A stretch of 64,000 nucleotides of DNA from Olsenella timonensis. GTDB taxonomy: Bacteria; Actinomycetota; Coriobacteriia; Coriobacteriales; Atopobiaceae. Location of the stretch: contig NZ_LT635455.1 in assembly GCF_900119915.1 (NCBI RefSeq), positions 1,178,001 to 1,242,000 on the forward strand, read 5' to 3'. Positions 7,830 to 16,737 of this stretch are shown one piece after another. Position 1 is the first letter of the stretch, and the number at the start of each line of letters is the position of its first letter. Under the pieces are notes generated by a model. The model was given only the letters and a program-made list of their open reading frames with translations, was not told the DNA's origin and searched no databases. The position numbers and the translations under genes were made by a program.

Positions 7830-8960
7830 CTACACCGCGGGGAGCGCGGCCATGAACGTGGTGGGGTCGGCGAGAAGCGCCTCGTCGAGCAGGGCGCGCG
7901 CGCCCTCGGCGGTGAGGTCGCGGACGAGGAGGGCGCCCGGCGCGAACTCCTCGGCGTCCCCGAGCTCCGCGGCGGTGCGCAGCACGTAGTCGGAGCGCAG
8001 CAGCGTGGGGTCGTAGGCGAGCGGGCGCGAGAAGTCGTAGACGGGTTGCCGCGCGCCGCCGGCGCAGTCGAGCACGTCCTGGACGATCGCGTTGCCGGTG
8101 GGCAGGCTCCCCGCCCCCTGGCCGTAGAACTTGAGCTCACCGACCGTGGCGCCCTCGAGCGTGAGGAGGTTGAAGTTGCCGGGGACGCTCGCCTCGAGCG
8201 AGTCGGCGGGCACGGCCACCGGCTCGACGGCGGCGGCGTAGCGACCGTCCGAGGCGACGCCGTGGCCGAGCAGCTTCACGGTGCGCCCGTGCGCGGCAAA
8301 GAGCTCGAGGTCGGCCTTGGTGAGGTTGCGGATACCCGACGCGGGGAGGCTCTTCTCGCACGCCACGTCAAAGGCAACGGAGGCCGAGATGATCGTCTTG
8401 TTGAGGACGTCGATGCCGTCGATGTCGGCGGAGGGGTCGCGCTCGGCGTAGCCCAGGCGCTGGGCCTCGGCGAGCACCTCGGCAAAGTCGGCGCCCTGCC
8501 GGCGCATGGCGTCGACGATGTAGTTGGTCGTGCCGTTCATGATGCCCGAGAAGGACGTGACCTCGTCGATCCTGCGAGCCTTCTCGACGCTCGCGATCCA
8601 GGGCACGCCGCCGCCGACCGCGGCCTCGACGTAGAGACCCGCGCCGGAGGCCGACGACGCCGCCGCAAACTCCCCGAAGTGGGCGGCGACCACGGCCTTG
8701 TTGGACGTGACGACGTGACGGCCGGACTCGAGCGCCGCCATGATGTAGGTCCGCGCGGGCTCCACGCCGCCCATGCACTCGACGACGAGCCCTATCTCGC
8801 CGTCCGCAAGGATGTCGTCGTAGCTCGCGGTCATGCGGGGGTCACTCAGGCGGTCCGGCAGCTCGAGGATGCGCGTCACCTCGACGCCGTCCACGCGCTC
8901 GGCGATGATCTGGTCCACGCCGCGGCCGACCGTCCCGTAGCCGAGGATGGCAATCTTCAT
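7830..8960 (-). CDS. hom: Homoserine dehydrogenase (short form without ACT domain)
   Basis: 376-residue NAD(P)-dependent reductase of aspartate semialdehyde to homoserine. The Rossmann motif GYGTVGRG (7-14) starts the protein, and NGTTNYI and the SADIDGIDVLNK segment are family markers. Most Gram-positive Hom proteins are about 430 residues because of a C-terminal ACT domain; this one ends about 50 residues earlier and no ACT-like motif is visible, so threonine feedback may rest on lysC or be absent. The ATG is at 8958-8960. It is divergent from thrC across a 102-nt region holding both promoters. Confidence 0.93.
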   Translation of the reverse strand: MKIAILGYGTVGRGVDQIIAERVDGVEVTRILELPDRLSDPRMTASYDDILADGEIGLVVECMGGVEPARTYIMAALESGRHVVTSNKAVVAAHFGEFAAASSASGAGLYVEAAVGGGVPWIASVEKARRIDEVTSFSGIMNGTTNYIVDAMRRQGADFAEVLAEAQRLGYAERDPSADIDGIDVLNKTIISASVAFDVACEKSLPASGIRNLTKADLELFAAHGRTVKLLGHGVASDGRYAAAVEPVAVPADSLEASVPGNFNLLTLEGATVGELKFYGQGAGSLPTGNAIVQDVLDCAGGARQPVYDFSRPLAYDPTLLRSDYVLRTAAELGDAEEFAPGALLVRDLTAEGARALLDEALLADPTTFMAALPAV

Positions 8961-9016
8961 GGGCGTCCAATCTTTCGAGTGTGTGTCCGTCGGGCATCTG
9001 CGCCCTGCGCTGCGGC

Positions 9017-9022
9017 TATGAT
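9017..9022 (+). promoter_or_regulatory. Possible -10 element for thrC
   Basis: TATGAT lies 40 nt upstream of the thrC ATG, in the short hom/thrC divergent region; no good -35 hexamer is visible 17 nt upstream (weak). Confidence 0.35.
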
Positions 9023-9062
9023 ACTAGCGACAGGCCAGCATCGCCTCGACGCAAGGAGCACC

Positions 9063-10544
9063 ATGTCGTTCTATCACAGCACGCGCTCGGGCGCGAATTC
9101 CGTAACAAGCAAGCAAGCTATCCTCGCCGGAATCGCACCGGACGGCGGCCTCTACGTCTCGGACGGGCTGGGCGAGAAGCACCTGTCGCTGGACGCCGTG
9201 TGCGGCCAGACCTACCACGAGACCGCGCGCCAGGTGCTGGGCGCGCTGCTGGACGACTACACGGACGACGAGCTCGCCCGCTGCGTGGAGGCGGCCTACG
9301 GTCCGCAGTGGGACGCACCCGGAATCTGCCCGGTGACCCCGCTCGGCACCGACTGGCTGCTCGAGCTCTACCATGGCCCCACCTGCGCCTTCAAGGACGT
9401 GGCGCTGCAGATGCTGCCCCAGCTCATGGGCGTGGCGCGCGGTGCCGACGGCGAGAAGATCATGATCGTCACCGCCACCTCCGGCGACACCGGCAAGGCC
9501 GCCCTCGACGGCTTCTCGGGCGTGGGGGGCATGGGCGTCACGGTGTTCTATCCCGCCGGCAAGGTCTCCGACATCCAGCGCCTGCAGATGGTCACGCAGC
9601 TCGGCGGCAACGTGGCCGTCTGCGCCGTGAACGGCACCTTCGACGACTGCCAAGGCCAGGTCAAGCGCGTCTTCGCCGACCGTGCCCTCGCCGGGCGCCT
9701 CGCCGGGGGCGGCGTCGTGCTCTCGAGCGCAAACTCGATCAACGTGGGGCGCCTCGCGCCGCAGGTGACCTACTACTTCGACGCCTACGCGCAGCTCGTG
9801 CGCCGCGAGGCCGTCCGCCCGGGCGACGAGGTCACCTTCTGCGTCCCCACCGGCAACTTCGGCGACGTCCTCGCCGGCTACTACGCCAAGCGCATGGGCC
9901 TGCCCGTGCGCCGCCTCATCGTTGCCTCCAACGCCAACGACGTGCTCACGGACTTCCTCACGACCGGCACCTACGACCGTCGGCGCGACTTCCACAAGAC
10001 CATCTCGCCCTCGATGGACATCCTCGTCTCCTCCAACCTGGAGCGCCTGCTCTACTTTGCCTCCGACAGCGACTGCGAGCTCGTGGCATCCCTGATGGCC
10101 GACCTGGCCGAGAAGGGCGTCTACACCGTGCCCGACCGCGTCATGGACGAGATCCGGTCCGTCTTCTCGTGCGGGCGCGCCGACGACGAGGCCACGCGCG
10201 CAACCATCCGCAGCGCCTGGCACGAGCTCGACGTGCTCATCGATCCGCACACGGCCGTCGCCAAGCACGTGCTGGACGCGACACCGACGGACGGGACCGA
10301 GCGCGTCTGCCTCTCCACGGCGAGCCCCTACAAGTTCTGCGCCGACGTCCTGTCCGCGCTCGGCGAGGTCACCGACGGCATGAACGGCTTCGCCTGCATG
10401 GACGCGCTCGAGCGGCTCACGGACACCGTGGCGCCGCCGCAGCTCTCGGGCCTTCGCGCCGGCGAGGTGCTGCATGACGACGTCTGCGACCCCGACCGCG
10501 TGGGCGCGTACGTCGAGTCCGCCTGCGCGCGGGTGTTCCTGTGA
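9063..10544 (+). CDS. thrC: Threonine synthase
   Basis: 493-residue PLP enzyme converting O-phosphohomoserine to threonine. The PLP-binding Lys is K111 in the CAFKDVALQML segment, and SGDTGKAA is the phosphate-binding loop. The length fits the long (E. coli/yeast-like, type with N-terminal extension) threonine synthases. The ATG at 9063 has AAGGAG with a CACC spacer. It overlaps thrB by 4 nt (GTGA), so the two are co-translated, divergent from hom-lysC-asd. Confidence 0.95.
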   Translation: MSFYHSTRSGANSVTSKQAILAGIAPDGGLYVSDGLGEKHLSLDAVCGQTYHETARQVLGALLDDYTDDELARCVEAAYGPQWDAPGICPVTPLGTDWLLELYHGPTCAFKDVALQMLPQLMGVARGADGEKIMIVTATSGDTGKAALDGFSGVGGMGVTVFYPAGKVSDIQRLQMVTQLGGNVAVCAVNGTFDDCQGQVKRVFADRALAGRLAGGGVVLSSANSINVGRLAPQVTYYFDAYAQLVRREAVRPGDEVTFCVPTGNFGDVLAGYYAKRMGLPVRRLIVASNANDVLTDFLTTGTYDRRRDFHKTISPSMDILVSSNLERLLYFASDSDCELVASLMADLAEKGVYTVPDRVMDEIRSVFSCGRADDEATRATIRSAWHELDVLIDPHTAVAKHVLDATPTDGTERVCLSTASPYKFCADVLSALGEVTDGMNGFACMDALERLTDTVAPPQLSGLRAGEVLHDDVCDPDRVGAYVESACARVFL

Positions 10545-11449
10545 TCGGGGCGGACGGACGGGAGCGCCCGGTCGCAATCGTGCGCGTGCCCGCGACGAGC
10601 GCGAACGTGGGCGTGGGCTTTGACTGCCTGGGCATCGCGCTCGACCTCACGGCGACGTTTCTCATGGCACCGGCCGAGAAGCTCGAGATCGTGGGCTGCG
10701 AGGAGCGCTTCTGCGGGGAGGACAACCTCGTCTGGCAGAGCTACCTCTCCGCCTGCGAGCGGCTGGGGACGGATTCGACGCCGCTTCACATCACGATCCT
10801 CTCCCCCATCCCGCTCTCCGGCGGCCTTGGCTCGAGCTCAGCGTGCGTGATCGCCGGCATCGCCGCCGCGATGGCGCTCTCCGGGGATGGCTTCGACCGC
10901 GAGCGCGCGCTGGAGCTCGCCTGCGCGGAGGAGGGCCATCCGGACAACGTGGCGCCCGCGCTGCTCGGCGGGCTCGTCAGCTCGTTCGTCGACGGCGGCG
11001 CGACCACCTCGACGCGCATGGACGTGGCGGGCAACCTGCGCTTCGTCGCCGTGGCGCCGCCCTATGAGGTACGCACGGCAGACGCCCGGCGCGTGCTCCC
11101 GGAGGAGGTCTCCCGCGAGACGGCCGTATGGCAGATGGGTCGCTGCGTCGCCACGGTGCGCGCCCTCGAGCTCGGCGACGCAGACCTGCTCGCCCGCGCG
11201 TGCCACGACCGTCTGCACGAGCCCTACCGCGCCAGGCTGATCCCCGACTACGACTCCTTGCGGGCCGCCGCGCTCGAGGCGGGCGCCTGCGCGTTCATGA
11301 TCTCGGGCTCGGGCTCGACGATGCTCGCGGTCGCCGACGGCGACGAGGCCGCCGCCCGCGTCGCCGACGCGCTGTCCGCGACGTGCCCCGGCTACTGGCT
11401 GCGCACCCTTCCCGCCAACACCCTCGGCACCACGGTCGAGGTCCACTAG
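10541..11449 (+). CDS. thrB: Homoserine kinase
   Basis: 302-residue GHMP-family kinase phosphorylating homoserine. The ATP-binding glycine loop is PIPLSGGLGSSSA (about residues 87-99), with the N-terminal VPATSANVGVGFD and the C-terminal SGSGST motif also present. The GTG start at 10541-10543 overlaps the thrC stop codon (GTGA). It completes the threonine branch whose earlier enzymes lie on the opposite strand. Confidence 0.95.
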   Translation: MIGADGRERPVAIVRVPATSANVGVGFDCLGIALDLTATFLMAPAEKLEIVGCEERFCGEDNLVWQSYLSACERLGTDSTPLHITILSPIPLSGGLGSSSACVIAGIAAAMALSGDGFDRERALELACAEEGHPDNVAPALLGGLVSSFVDGGATTSTRMDVAGNLRFVAVAPPYEVRTADARRVLPEEVSRETAVWQMGRCVATVRALELGDADLLARACHDRLHEPYRARLIPDYDSLRAAALEAGACAFMISGSGSTMLAVADGDEAAARVADALSATCPGYWLRTLPANTLGTTVEVH

Positions 11450-11482
11450 CTCGCCGGGGCGGGACGGCCCTCTCGACGCCCC

Positions 11483-11567
11483 GTCACACGTCTGTGACGC
11501 CGAGACGGAGCGATTGCGGAAAACACCGGTGCTTCTCGGGCGCTTTTTCTGCATTTGCTCCGTCTCG
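11483..11567. repeat. Inverted repeats downstream of thrB
   Basis: A small dyad GTCACA-N4-TGTGAC (11483-11498) is followed by a larger 11-bp inverted repeat (CGAGACGGAGC at 11501-11511, complement at 11557-11567). They lie 34-118 nt after the thrB stop. There is no proper T-run, so the pair may be a Rho-type terminator/3' stabiliser or a protein-binding site. The 244-nt gap 11450-11693 holds this and the liv terminator, and nothing else recognisable. Confidence 0.4.
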
Positions 11568-11622
11568 ACGAGCGTGTCACCCACAACGGGCACAGATGAC
11601 GGGCGGGCGGGGGCAGAACGGC

Positions 11623-11665
11623 AAAGAAACGGCGACGGACCCGGGAGGAGGAGGGGTCCGTCGCC
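11623..11665 (-). terminator. Terminator of the liv operon
   Basis: 12-bp perfect stem (11631-11642 with 11654-11665), followed on the minus strand by GTTTCTTT. It lies 28 nt after the livF stop. Confidence 0.8.
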
Positions 11666-11693
11666 GCCTGACGCCAAAGGTTGGCCCGTCGCG

Positions 11694-12401
11694 CTACCCG
11701 CCGAGGTACGCCTTTCGCACGTCGTCGTCGACGAGGAGCTCGGAGCCGGTTCCGGTCTTCTTGACCTGGCCGATCTCAAGCACGTAGGCACGGTCGGCGA
11801 TCGAGAGCGCCATGTTGGCGTTCTGCTCGACGAGCAGGATCGTGGTCCCCGCCTCGTTCAGCTGCTTGACGATGTCAAAGATCTCCTGCACCAGAATCGG
11901 CGCAAGGCCCATCGAGGGCTCGTCGAGCATGAGCAGCCTGGGCTTGCTCATGAGCGCACGGCCCATCGCCAGCATCTGCTGCTCGCCGCCGGAGAGCGTG
12001 CCCGCCACCTGGGAGCGACGCTCCCTCAGGCGCGGGAAGTGGTCGTAGACCTTCTCGAGCGTCTCCCCGTTCTCGGCGTCCGAGCGGGTGTAGCCGCCCA
12101 TCTCGAGGTTCTCGGCGACGGTCATCTGCGTGAAGACGCGCCTGCCCTCGGGGCAGAGTGCCATGCCGCGGTTCACGACCTTGTGCGCGGGCACGCCCAC
12201 CACGGACGACCCGTCGAACTCCACGGAGCCGGACTCGGGCTTGATGAGGCCGGCCACGGTGTTGAGCGTCGTGGACTTGCCGGCGCCGTTGGCGCCGATG
12301 AGCGTCACGATCTCGCCCTCGTTGATGTCGAACGAGATGCCGCGCACGGCCTTGATCGCGCCGTAGGAGACGTGCAGGTCCTTTACGGAGAGAAGTGCCA
12401 T
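11694..12401 (-). CDS. livF: Branched-chain amino acid ABC transporter, ATPase LivF
   Basis: 235-residue ATPase, one of the two nucleotide-binding subunits of the leucine/isoleucine/valine importer. Walker A GANGAGKST, signature LSGGEQQ and Walker B LLMLDEPS are all present, and LAPILVQEIF after the Walker B is typical of LivF. It is the last gene of the liv cluster; the ATG lies 1 nt after the livG stop codon. Confidence 0.95.
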   Translation of the reverse strand: MALLSVKDLHVSYGAIKAVRGISFDINEGEIVTLIGANGAGKSTTLNTVAGLIKPESGSVEFDGSSVVGVPAHKVVNRGMALCPEGRRVFTQMTVAENLEMGGYTRSDAENGETLEKVYDHFPRLRERRSQVAGTLSGGEQQMLAMGRALMSKPRLLMLDEPSMGLAPILVQEIFDIVKQLNEAGTTILLVEQNANMALSIADRAYVLEIGQVKKTGTGSELLVDDDVRKAYLGG

Positions 12402-12402
12402 G

Positions 12403-13257
12403 CTACTTCACCCCCTGCTTGCCGAGATACGCCTCGATGACGCGCGGGTCGTTCTGGATCTGCTCCGGCGTGCCCTTGGCGATGATCTTGCCGTAGTCCA
12501 GCACGCCGACGACCTCGCACACGCCCATGACGAGCGACATGTCGTGCTCGATGAGCAGGATGGCGATCTGGAACTCGTCGCGGATCTTCTGGATGTTCTC
12601 CATCAGCTCCTCGGTCTCCGCCGGGTTCATGCCGGCGGCAGGCTCGTCGAGCAGCAGCACCTTGGGGCCGGTCGCCAGCGCTCGCAGGATCTCCAGGCGG
12701 CGCTGCGCGCCGTACGGGAGGTTGCCCGCCTGCGTGTCGGCGTACTTACGCATGTCGAAGATGTCCAGCAGCTCGAGGGCGCGGTCGTGGAACTCGGCCT
12801 CCTGCCTCCAGTGGCCGGGAAGGCGCAGCATGTCGGTGACGAGGTGCGTCTTCATGGTGTTGCCAAAGCCCACGAGCACATTCTGCTCCACCGTCATCTT
12901 GGAGAAGAGACGGATGTTCTGGAACGTGCGCGCGACGCCCATGCGGTTGACCTCGGCGACGGACTTGCTGGCCGTGTCGTAGCCGTCCACGAGGACCGTG
13001 CCGCGCGTGGGCTTGTAGACGCTCGTGAGCAGGTTGAAGATCGTGGTCTTGCCGGCTCCGTTGGGGCCGATCAGGCCGGAGATCTCCGTGCGGCCCATCG
13101 CGATGTTGAAGTCGTCCACGGCGGTGAGGCCACCAAAGTCGATGCCCAGGTGCTCCGCCTGGAGGACCGGGATGGAGCCCAGGTCGCGCTCGGGGATGAG
13201 GTTGGGCGTCTCCATCTGGACGAGGACGGAACGGTGCTTCTTCTTCTCGTTAGACAT
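12403..13257 (-). CDS. livG: Branched-chain amino acid ABC transporter, ATPase LivG
   Basis: 284-residue ATPase partner of LivF. Walker A is GPNGAGKTT, Walker B LLLDEPAAGMNP, and the NLPYGAQRRLEI segment replaces the classical LSGGQ, as usual in LivG. There is a 30-residue N-terminal extension before the first core strand compared with E. coli LivG. The start ATG (13255-13257) lies inside the end of livM (8-nt overlap), with GGAGG upstream. Confidence 0.95.
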   Translation of the reverse strand: MSNEKKKHRSVLVQMETPNLIPERDLGSIPVLQAEHLGIDFGGLTAVDDFNIAMGRTEISGLIGPNGAGKTTIFNLLTSVYKPTRGTVLVDGYDTASKSVAEVNRMGVARTFQNIRLFSKMTVEQNVLVGFGNTMKTHLVTDMLRLPGHWRQEAEFHDRALELLDIFDMRKYADTQAGNLPYGAQRRLEILRALATGPKVLLLDEPAAGMNPAETEELMENIQKIRDEFQIAILLIEHDMSLVMGVCEVVGVLDYGKIIAKGTPEQIQNDPRVIEAYLGKQGVK

Positions 13258-14413
13258 CGGCGCTCACCTCCTTCCCCTCGGCGACATCCACGGGCGCGTC
13301 ATCCTTCTTCGACCACGGGAAGTCGCGGTTCATGACGCGCTCGATGATGCGGGAGAGCGAGAAGTCGTAGGAGCCGAGAAGACCCTGCGGACGGAAGATC
13401 ATGACGATGATCAGCACCACGGCGTAGGCGATCATGCGGTACTCGGAGAAGGCGCGCAGCGCCTCGGGCAGGATCGTGAGGACCGTGGCCGAGATGGCGG
13501 AACCGAGCATGGAGCCCATGCCGCCGAGGACCACCATGACCAGGATCTCGATCGACTTCATGAAGCCGAAGACCGCCGGCTGCAGGACGCCGACGCAGCC
13601 CGCGTACAGGCCGCCGGCCACGCCGGCGAAGAACGCGGACACGACGAAGGCGAGCGTCTTGTAGTAGGTGGTGTTGACGCCCGTGGCCTCGGCCGCGATC
13701 TCGTTGTCGCGGATGGCGAGGATCGCACGGCCGTGGCGGGACTTCATCATCGTGTGGATGAGGAAGCACACCACCGCGACGCAGCCGAAGACCAGAAGGA
13801 AGCTCGAGAAGCCCGGGATGCCGGTGAGGCCGGCCGCGCCGCCCGTGAGCTCGAAGCCGAGCACGTCGTCGATGTTGAGCATCACGACGCGGATGATCTC
13901 GGCGAAGGCCAGCGTGATGATGGCCAGGTAGTCGCCCTTGAGGCGCAGCGCGGGGATGCCGATGATGATGCCGGCCACCGCGGCGCACAGGCCTCCCACG
14001 ACCAGGCCGCCGATGACGATCAGGAACGCCATCGGGGTGCCGGTCACGAAGTCGCGGGCGCCGACGCCCAGAAACTCGCTCATGCGGATGATGAAGATCG
14101 AGCAGCCGTAGGCGCCCATCGACATGAATCCGGCGTGGCCGAGCGGCAGCTGGCCCAGGTAGCCCGTCGCGATGTTGAGCGACACGGCGAGGATGATGTA
14201 GATGCCCACCTGCTCGAGAACCGTGGACTGGTAGCGGTTGATGGCGCCGCCGCTGATCATGAGCTCGCCCAGGACGAGAAGGACGAGCACCACGACCGCG
14301 TTGATCGCATAGCGCGCGGGCATCGGGAGCGTGCGGCGCGCGCCGCCGGCGGCCGGGCCGCGCCCGCCCGTGGAGATGATCGGGCGCTTCTCTGACATGA
14401 CCTCTTCCTCCAT
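13250..14413 (-). CDS. livM: Branched-chain amino acid ABC transporter, permease LivM
   Basis: 387-residue permease with about ten hydrophobic segments and the conserved GYLGQLPLGHAGF and ALRLKGDYLAIITLAFAEI regions of the LivM family. Three starts are possible: GTG 14417-14419, ATG 14411-14413 (AGGGGGT 6 nt upstream, chosen) and ATG 14396-14398 (GGAGG 8 nt upstream). The N-terminus carries a 40-residue polar extension rich in Gly/Ala/Arg. It sits 11 nt after livH. Confidence 0.93.
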   Translation of the reverse strand: MEEEVMSEKRPIISTGGRGPAAGGARRTLPMPARYAINAVVVLVLLVLGELMISGGAINRYQSTVLEQVGIYIILAVSLNIATGYLGQLPLGHAGFMSMGAYGCSIFIIRMSEFLGVGARDFVTGTPMAFLIVIGGLVVGGLCAAVAGIIIGIPALRLKGDYLAIITLAFAEIIRVVMLNIDDVLGFELTGGAAGLTGIPGFSSFLLVFGCVAVVCFLIHTMMKSRHGRAILAIRDNEIAAEATGVNTTYYKTLAFVVSAFFAGVAGGLYAGCVGVLQPAVFGFMKSIEILVMVVLGGMGSMLGSAISATVLTILPEALRAFSEYRMIAYAVVLIIVMIFRPQGLLGSYDFSLSRIIERVMNRDFPWSKKDDAPVDVAEGKEVSADV

Positions 14414-14424
14414 GCTCACACCCC

Positions 14425-15297
14425 CTAGACCTTCTCGCTCATCGTGCGGCCGAAGATGCCGGTCGGGCGCACCACGAGGACGATGATGAGCAGCAGGAAC
14501 ACGACCGCGTCCTTCCAGACGGACAGGCCGATCGCGGTCACGAAGACCTCGGCGAAGCCGACGAGCAGGCCTCCCACGACGGCGCCCGGGATCGAGCCGA
14601 TGCCGCCGAGGACCGCGGCGACGAACGCCTTAGTGCCGAGCATCATGCCCATCGTCGGGTTGGCCTGGGTGTAGGCCATCGCGTAGAGCACGGCACCGAT
14701 GCCGGCGAGCGCGGAGCCCACGGCGAAGGTGAACGAGATCGTGGAGTTGACGTTGATGCCCATGAGGCGCGCGGCGCCCATGTCCTCGGAGACGGCGCGC
14801 ATGGCCTTGCCGAGCTTGGTCTTCTGCACGACGAGCGTGAGCGCCACCGTGGCCGCGATGGTCACGAGGACCGTCAGGACCGACGGGAACGACAGCGTGA
14901 TGCCGGCGACCTGGACGGTCGTGAGGTCGGTGTAGGCGGGGACGACCTTGGCGTCGGCGCCAAAGACGAGCTGCGCGCCGTTCTCGAGGAAGTACGACAC
15001 GCCGATGGCCGTGATGAGGATCGAGAGCCTCGGGGCGTTTCTGAGCGGCGCGTACGCCACCTTGTCGATGAGCACGCCCACAAGCGTGCACGCCGCGACC
15101 GACAGCACGATCGCGAGCACGGGGGGAAGCCCCAGCTGGGCCATTACCAGCCACGACACGTACGCGCCGACCATGATGATGTCACCGTGGGCGAAGTTGA
15201 GCAGCAGGATGATGCCGTACACCATCGTGTAGCCCAGGGCGACCAGCGCGTAGATGCTGCCGAGCTGCAGGCCGTTGAGCACCTGCGTGATGAACAA
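14425..15297 (-). CDS. livH: Branched-chain amino acid ABC transporter, permease LivH
   Basis: 290-residue permease. The N-terminal QVLNGLQLGSIYALVALGYTMVYGI and GDIIMVGAY regions are characteristic of LivH. The start is a TTG (15295-15297) with AGGAG 7 nt upstream, so expression may be modest. It is the first gene after the livK terminator/attenuator at 15341-15372. Confidence 0.94.
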   Translation of the reverse strand: MFITQVLNGLQLGSIYALVALGYTMVYGIILLLNFAHGDIIMVGAYVSWLVMAQLGLPPVLAIVLSVAACTLVGVLIDKVAYAPLRNAPRLSILITAIGVSYFLENGAQLVFGADAKVVPAYTDLTTVQVAGITLSFPSVLTVLVTIAATVALTLVVQKTKLGKAMRAVSEDMGAARLMGINVNSTISFTFAVGSALAGIGAVLYAMAYTQANPTMGMMLGTKAFVAAVLGGIGSIPGAVVGGLLVGFAEVFVTAIGLSVWKDAVVFLLLIIVLVVRPTGIFGRTMSEKV

Positions 15298-15340
15298 GGA
15301 AGAGCTCCTCTCGGGTCTGCGCGGGAGAGACCGCGTCTAG

Positions 15341-15372
15341 CAAAAACGGGGCAAGGCGCGAGGCCTTGCCCC
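15341..15372 (-). terminator. Attenuating terminator between livK and livH
   Basis: 10-bp stem (15348-15357 with 15363-15372), loop of 5, followed on the minus strand by TTTTT. Because livH-M-G-F continue on the same strand, it should act as a partial terminator giving more binding protein than permease. Confidence 0.75.
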
Positions 15373-15396
15373 GAGTGGGGCGAGAAGGACGGGGGC

Positions 15397-16605
15397 CTAC
15401 GCCTCGAGGACCTCGAAGGTCTCCTCGGCGCCGTCCTCGGCGAAGGTGATGATGAGCGAGGACTTGACGGGGTCGCCGGTGCCCTCGTAGGAGATGGAGC
15501 CGGTGACGCCCTCGACGGTGCCGGAGGCGATGCCGTCGATCACGGCCTGCTTGTAGTCCTCGGAGCCGGGCTCGAGGCCGGCCTCCTCGGCGGCGGCGAG
15601 GCCGTTGGCGAGCACCATGGCGGCGTCGTAGCCGAGCGCGCAGAAGTTGGTCGGCGTCTCGCCGTACTCGGCCTCGTAGTCCTCGACGAACTTGGTCGCG
15701 ATCTCGGACTCGTTGGAGGAGCTGAACGCGCAGCAGTAGTAGCAGTCGTGGAGGTCGGCCGCGTCGGCGTAGTTCTCGGAGCCGCCGTAGATGCCCGACC
15801 AGCCGTCGACGCCGAGGAAGACCTTGTCGTAGCCCTGGGCGCGCGCCTGGGTGACGATCATGCCGTCGTCCTGGTAGTAGTTGGGGACGAGGATGGCGTC
15901 GGGGTTGGTGCCGATGATGTTAGTGAGCTGGGAGTTGAAGTCGACGTCGCCCTCGGCGTAGGACTCCTGCGCGGTGATGGTGATGCCGGCGGCCTCGGCC
16001 TCCTCGCAGAAGGCGGCGTTGACGCCCTCGGAGTAGTCGGAGCCGTTGAGGTAGAGCGTCGCGACGCTCTTGTAGCCCTGCTCGACCGCGAAGTTGGCCA
16101 TGACGCGGCCCTGCTCCGGGTCGGTCACGCAGGCGCGGAAGTAGTTCTCGCCGTAGGTGACGACGTCGGCCGCGGTGGCGGACGGGGTCACGCAGGGCAT
16201 GTTGTCGGCCACGGAGGCCTTGGCCACGGCGATCGTGGGGCCGGTGGTGACGTCGCCGACGATGCCGGTCACGCCGTCCTCCTGGACGAGGCGGTTGTAG
16301 GCGTTGACGGCCTCGGTGGCGTCGCCCTTCTCGTCGTAGACGACCGGCTCGACCTGCTTGCCGTTGACGCCGCCGTCGGCGTTGAGCTGCTTGAAGTAGA
16401 GCTGGGCGCCGTTCAGGCACGCGAGGCCGTAGGACGAGTTGTCGCCGGTGTGCGGGCCCATGATGCCGACCTTGATGGCGCCGGAGGCGTCGCCGCCCTC
16501 GGCGGACTCGCCGCCGCCGTTGCCGCCGCAGCCCACGAGGCCGAGGCCCAGCATGGCAGCCGCGGAACCGGTCACGAACTGACGCCTGGAAATGTTCTCG
16601 AACAT
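15397..16605 (-). CDS. livK: Branched-chain amino acid ABC transporter, binding lipoprotein
   Basis: 402-residue periplasmic-type binding protein (Peripla_BP_6 family), which captures leucine/isoleucine/valine or related amino acids outside the membrane. The N-terminus SRRQFVTGSAAAMLGLGLVGC has a twin-arginine motif followed by a lipobox (LVGC, lipidated Cys about 29), so Tat export and lipid anchoring are likely. A Gly/Ser/Asp linker precedes KVGIMGPHTGDNSSYG. The ATG at 16603-16605 has GGAGG 7-8 nt upstream; a longer frame upstream lacks support. It is first in the liv operon. Confidence 0.93.
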   Translation of the reverse strand: MFENISRRQFVTGSAAAMLGLGLVGCGGNGGGESAEGGDASGAIKVGIMGPHTGDNSSYGLACLNGAQLYFKQLNADGGVNGKQVEPVVYDEKGDATEAVNAYNRLVQEDGVTGIVGDVTTGPTIAVAKASVADNMPCVTPSATAADVVTYGENYFRACVTDPEQGRVMANFAVEQGYKSVATLYLNGSDYSEGVNAAFCEEAEAAGITITAQESYAEGDVDFNSQLTNIIGTNPDAILVPNYYQDDGMIVTQARAQGYDKVFLGVDGWSGIYGGSENYADAADLHDCYYCCAFSSSNESEIATKFVEDYEAEYGETPTNFCALGYDAAMVLANGLAAAEEAGLEPGSEDYKQAVIDGIASGTVEGVTGSISYEGTGDPVKSSLIITFAEDGAEETFEVLEA

Positions 16606-16693
16606 AGCTTTCTCCTCCCGTCGCTCCCCATGTCGGGGAGATTTGAGCCCTAGGCTAGCCCCGGAGCGACGGCGCGTCACGCATGTGGAGAAA

Positions 16694-16723
16694 CTATTAA
16701 GAGAGCTGTAACGCTTTGGACAA
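16694..16723 (-). promoter_or_regulatory. Candidate livK promoter
   Basis: On the minus strand TTGTCC (16718-16723) and TAATAG (16694-16699) are spaced by 18 nt, about 90 nt upstream of the livK start. Confidence 0.4.
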
Positions 16724-16737
16724 ACGGGCGCAAGGCT

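Noticed and set aside
5814-9062. Long plus-strand open frame leading into thrC
   Set aside because: Only the part from ATG 9063 (with AAGGAG upstream) is threonine synthase; the rest is antisense to asd, lysC and hom.
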